The translations under genes and the position numbers were made by a program. Of a stretch of 15,663 bases of DNA, positions 15,489 to 15,663 are shown in pieces. The notes under the pieces were generated by a model, which made no database searches, was not told the origin of the DNA, and saw nothing but the letters and a program-made list of their open reading frames with translations. Positions within the stretch are counted from its first letter, which is position 1; the number at the start of each line of letters is the position of its first letter. Source of the stretch: JBGTLW01 sp041743835. GTDB lineage: Bacteria; Planctomycetota; Phycisphaerae; Phycisphaerales; Phycisphaeraceae. The stretch is from assembly GCA_041743835.1 (NCBI GenBank), contig JBGTLW010000095.1:1-15663 (forward strand), given 5' to 3'.

Positions 15489-15663
15489 ATGACATCGACA
15501 TCATCACCAAACGCAACCGCCACGACACCCAAGCGAGTGATCTGGATCACCAGCGATCACATGCGATACGACCACATCGCTGCGAACGGCAACCCCGCGA
15601 TGGTCACGCCGGCGCTCGATGCGCTGGTCGGGCAGGGCATCAGCTTCAGCCAATGCCACGTGC
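15489..15663 (+). CDS. Second sulfatase, N-terminal part only (cut by window end)
   Basis: The 58 codons visible begin with a short polar leader (MTSTSSPNATATTPK) and then the opening strand of a type I sulfatase: RVIWITSDHMRYD, with D23 as the first metal ligand, followed by VTPALDALVGQGISFSQCHV, the segment that normally leads into the CxPSR motif. That motif falls just beyond the window, so catalytic competence cannot be seen. No signal peptide is visible. It lies 26 bp after the first sulfatase on the same strand, presumably co-transcribed. The reading frame is open to the window edge. AGAGG about 14 bases upstream of the ATG is a weak ribosome site. Confidence 0.8.
   Translation, partial: MTSTSSPNATATTPKRVIWITSDHMRYDHIAANGNPAMVTPALDALVGQGISFSQCHV

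Noticed and set aside
1..15663. CRISPR array, tRNA, rRNA or phage genes
   Set aside because: No regularly spaced repeats, no tRNA-like cloverleaf and no phage-type genes were seen on either strand.

Overview
The window is GC-rich bacterial DNA. It carries a compact carbohydrate-degradation and sulfatase locus around a divergent promoter, with an insertion sequence at its left edge. The gene content points to the Planctomycetes-Verrucomicrobia-Lentisphaerae group, most likely a Phycisphaerae-like planctomycete. The markers are a PEP-CTERM surface protein, a prepilin-type protein of the H-Xn-DG kind, a very large secreted protein joining FlgD/NHL-like and CBM9-like parts, formylglycine sulfatases, and a GntR/LacI chimeric regulator. 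The taxonomic placement is inference; there is no rRNA or other marker gene here.

Layout. (1) Positions 1-1567 are a complete IS5-family element: 18-bp terminal inverted repeats (17/18 identical), one DDE transposase, and a structured leader. (2) Positions 1631-11669 hold five co-directional minus-strand genes. In transcription order these are a GntR-HTH/LacI-sensor regulator, a PEP-CTERM protein, a prepilin-like protein, a 1096-aa secreted beta-propeller/CBM9-like protein, and a 1203-aa secreted clan GH-A-like glycoside hydrolase with a CBM9-like C-terminus. Gaps are 18 to 99 bp, compatible with one operon. (3) Positions 11670-11977 are an AT-richer divergent promoter region with six GTAC cores, including palindromic sites near both gene starts. 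(4) Positions 11978-15663 hold plus-strand genes: a 716-aa TIM-barrel protein resembling alpha-galactosidase-superfamily enzymes, a 429-aa SGSH-like sulfatase, and the first 58 codons of a second sulfatase cut by the window end.

How they may work together (inference). The minus-strand products beyond the regulator carry export signals (Sec signal peptides, PEP-CTERM, prepilin leader). The plus-strand enzymes start directly with their catalytic domains or a short polar leader and look cytoplasmic. A sulfated poly- or oligosaccharide would be bound and cut at the surface by the minus-strand products, imported by a transporter not seen here, then desulfated and hydrolysed inside by the plus-strand products. 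The regulator would sense a sugar and control both arms from the shared intergenic region. Neither large hydrolase-like protein can be assigned to a CAZy family by eye, so the substrate is unknown.
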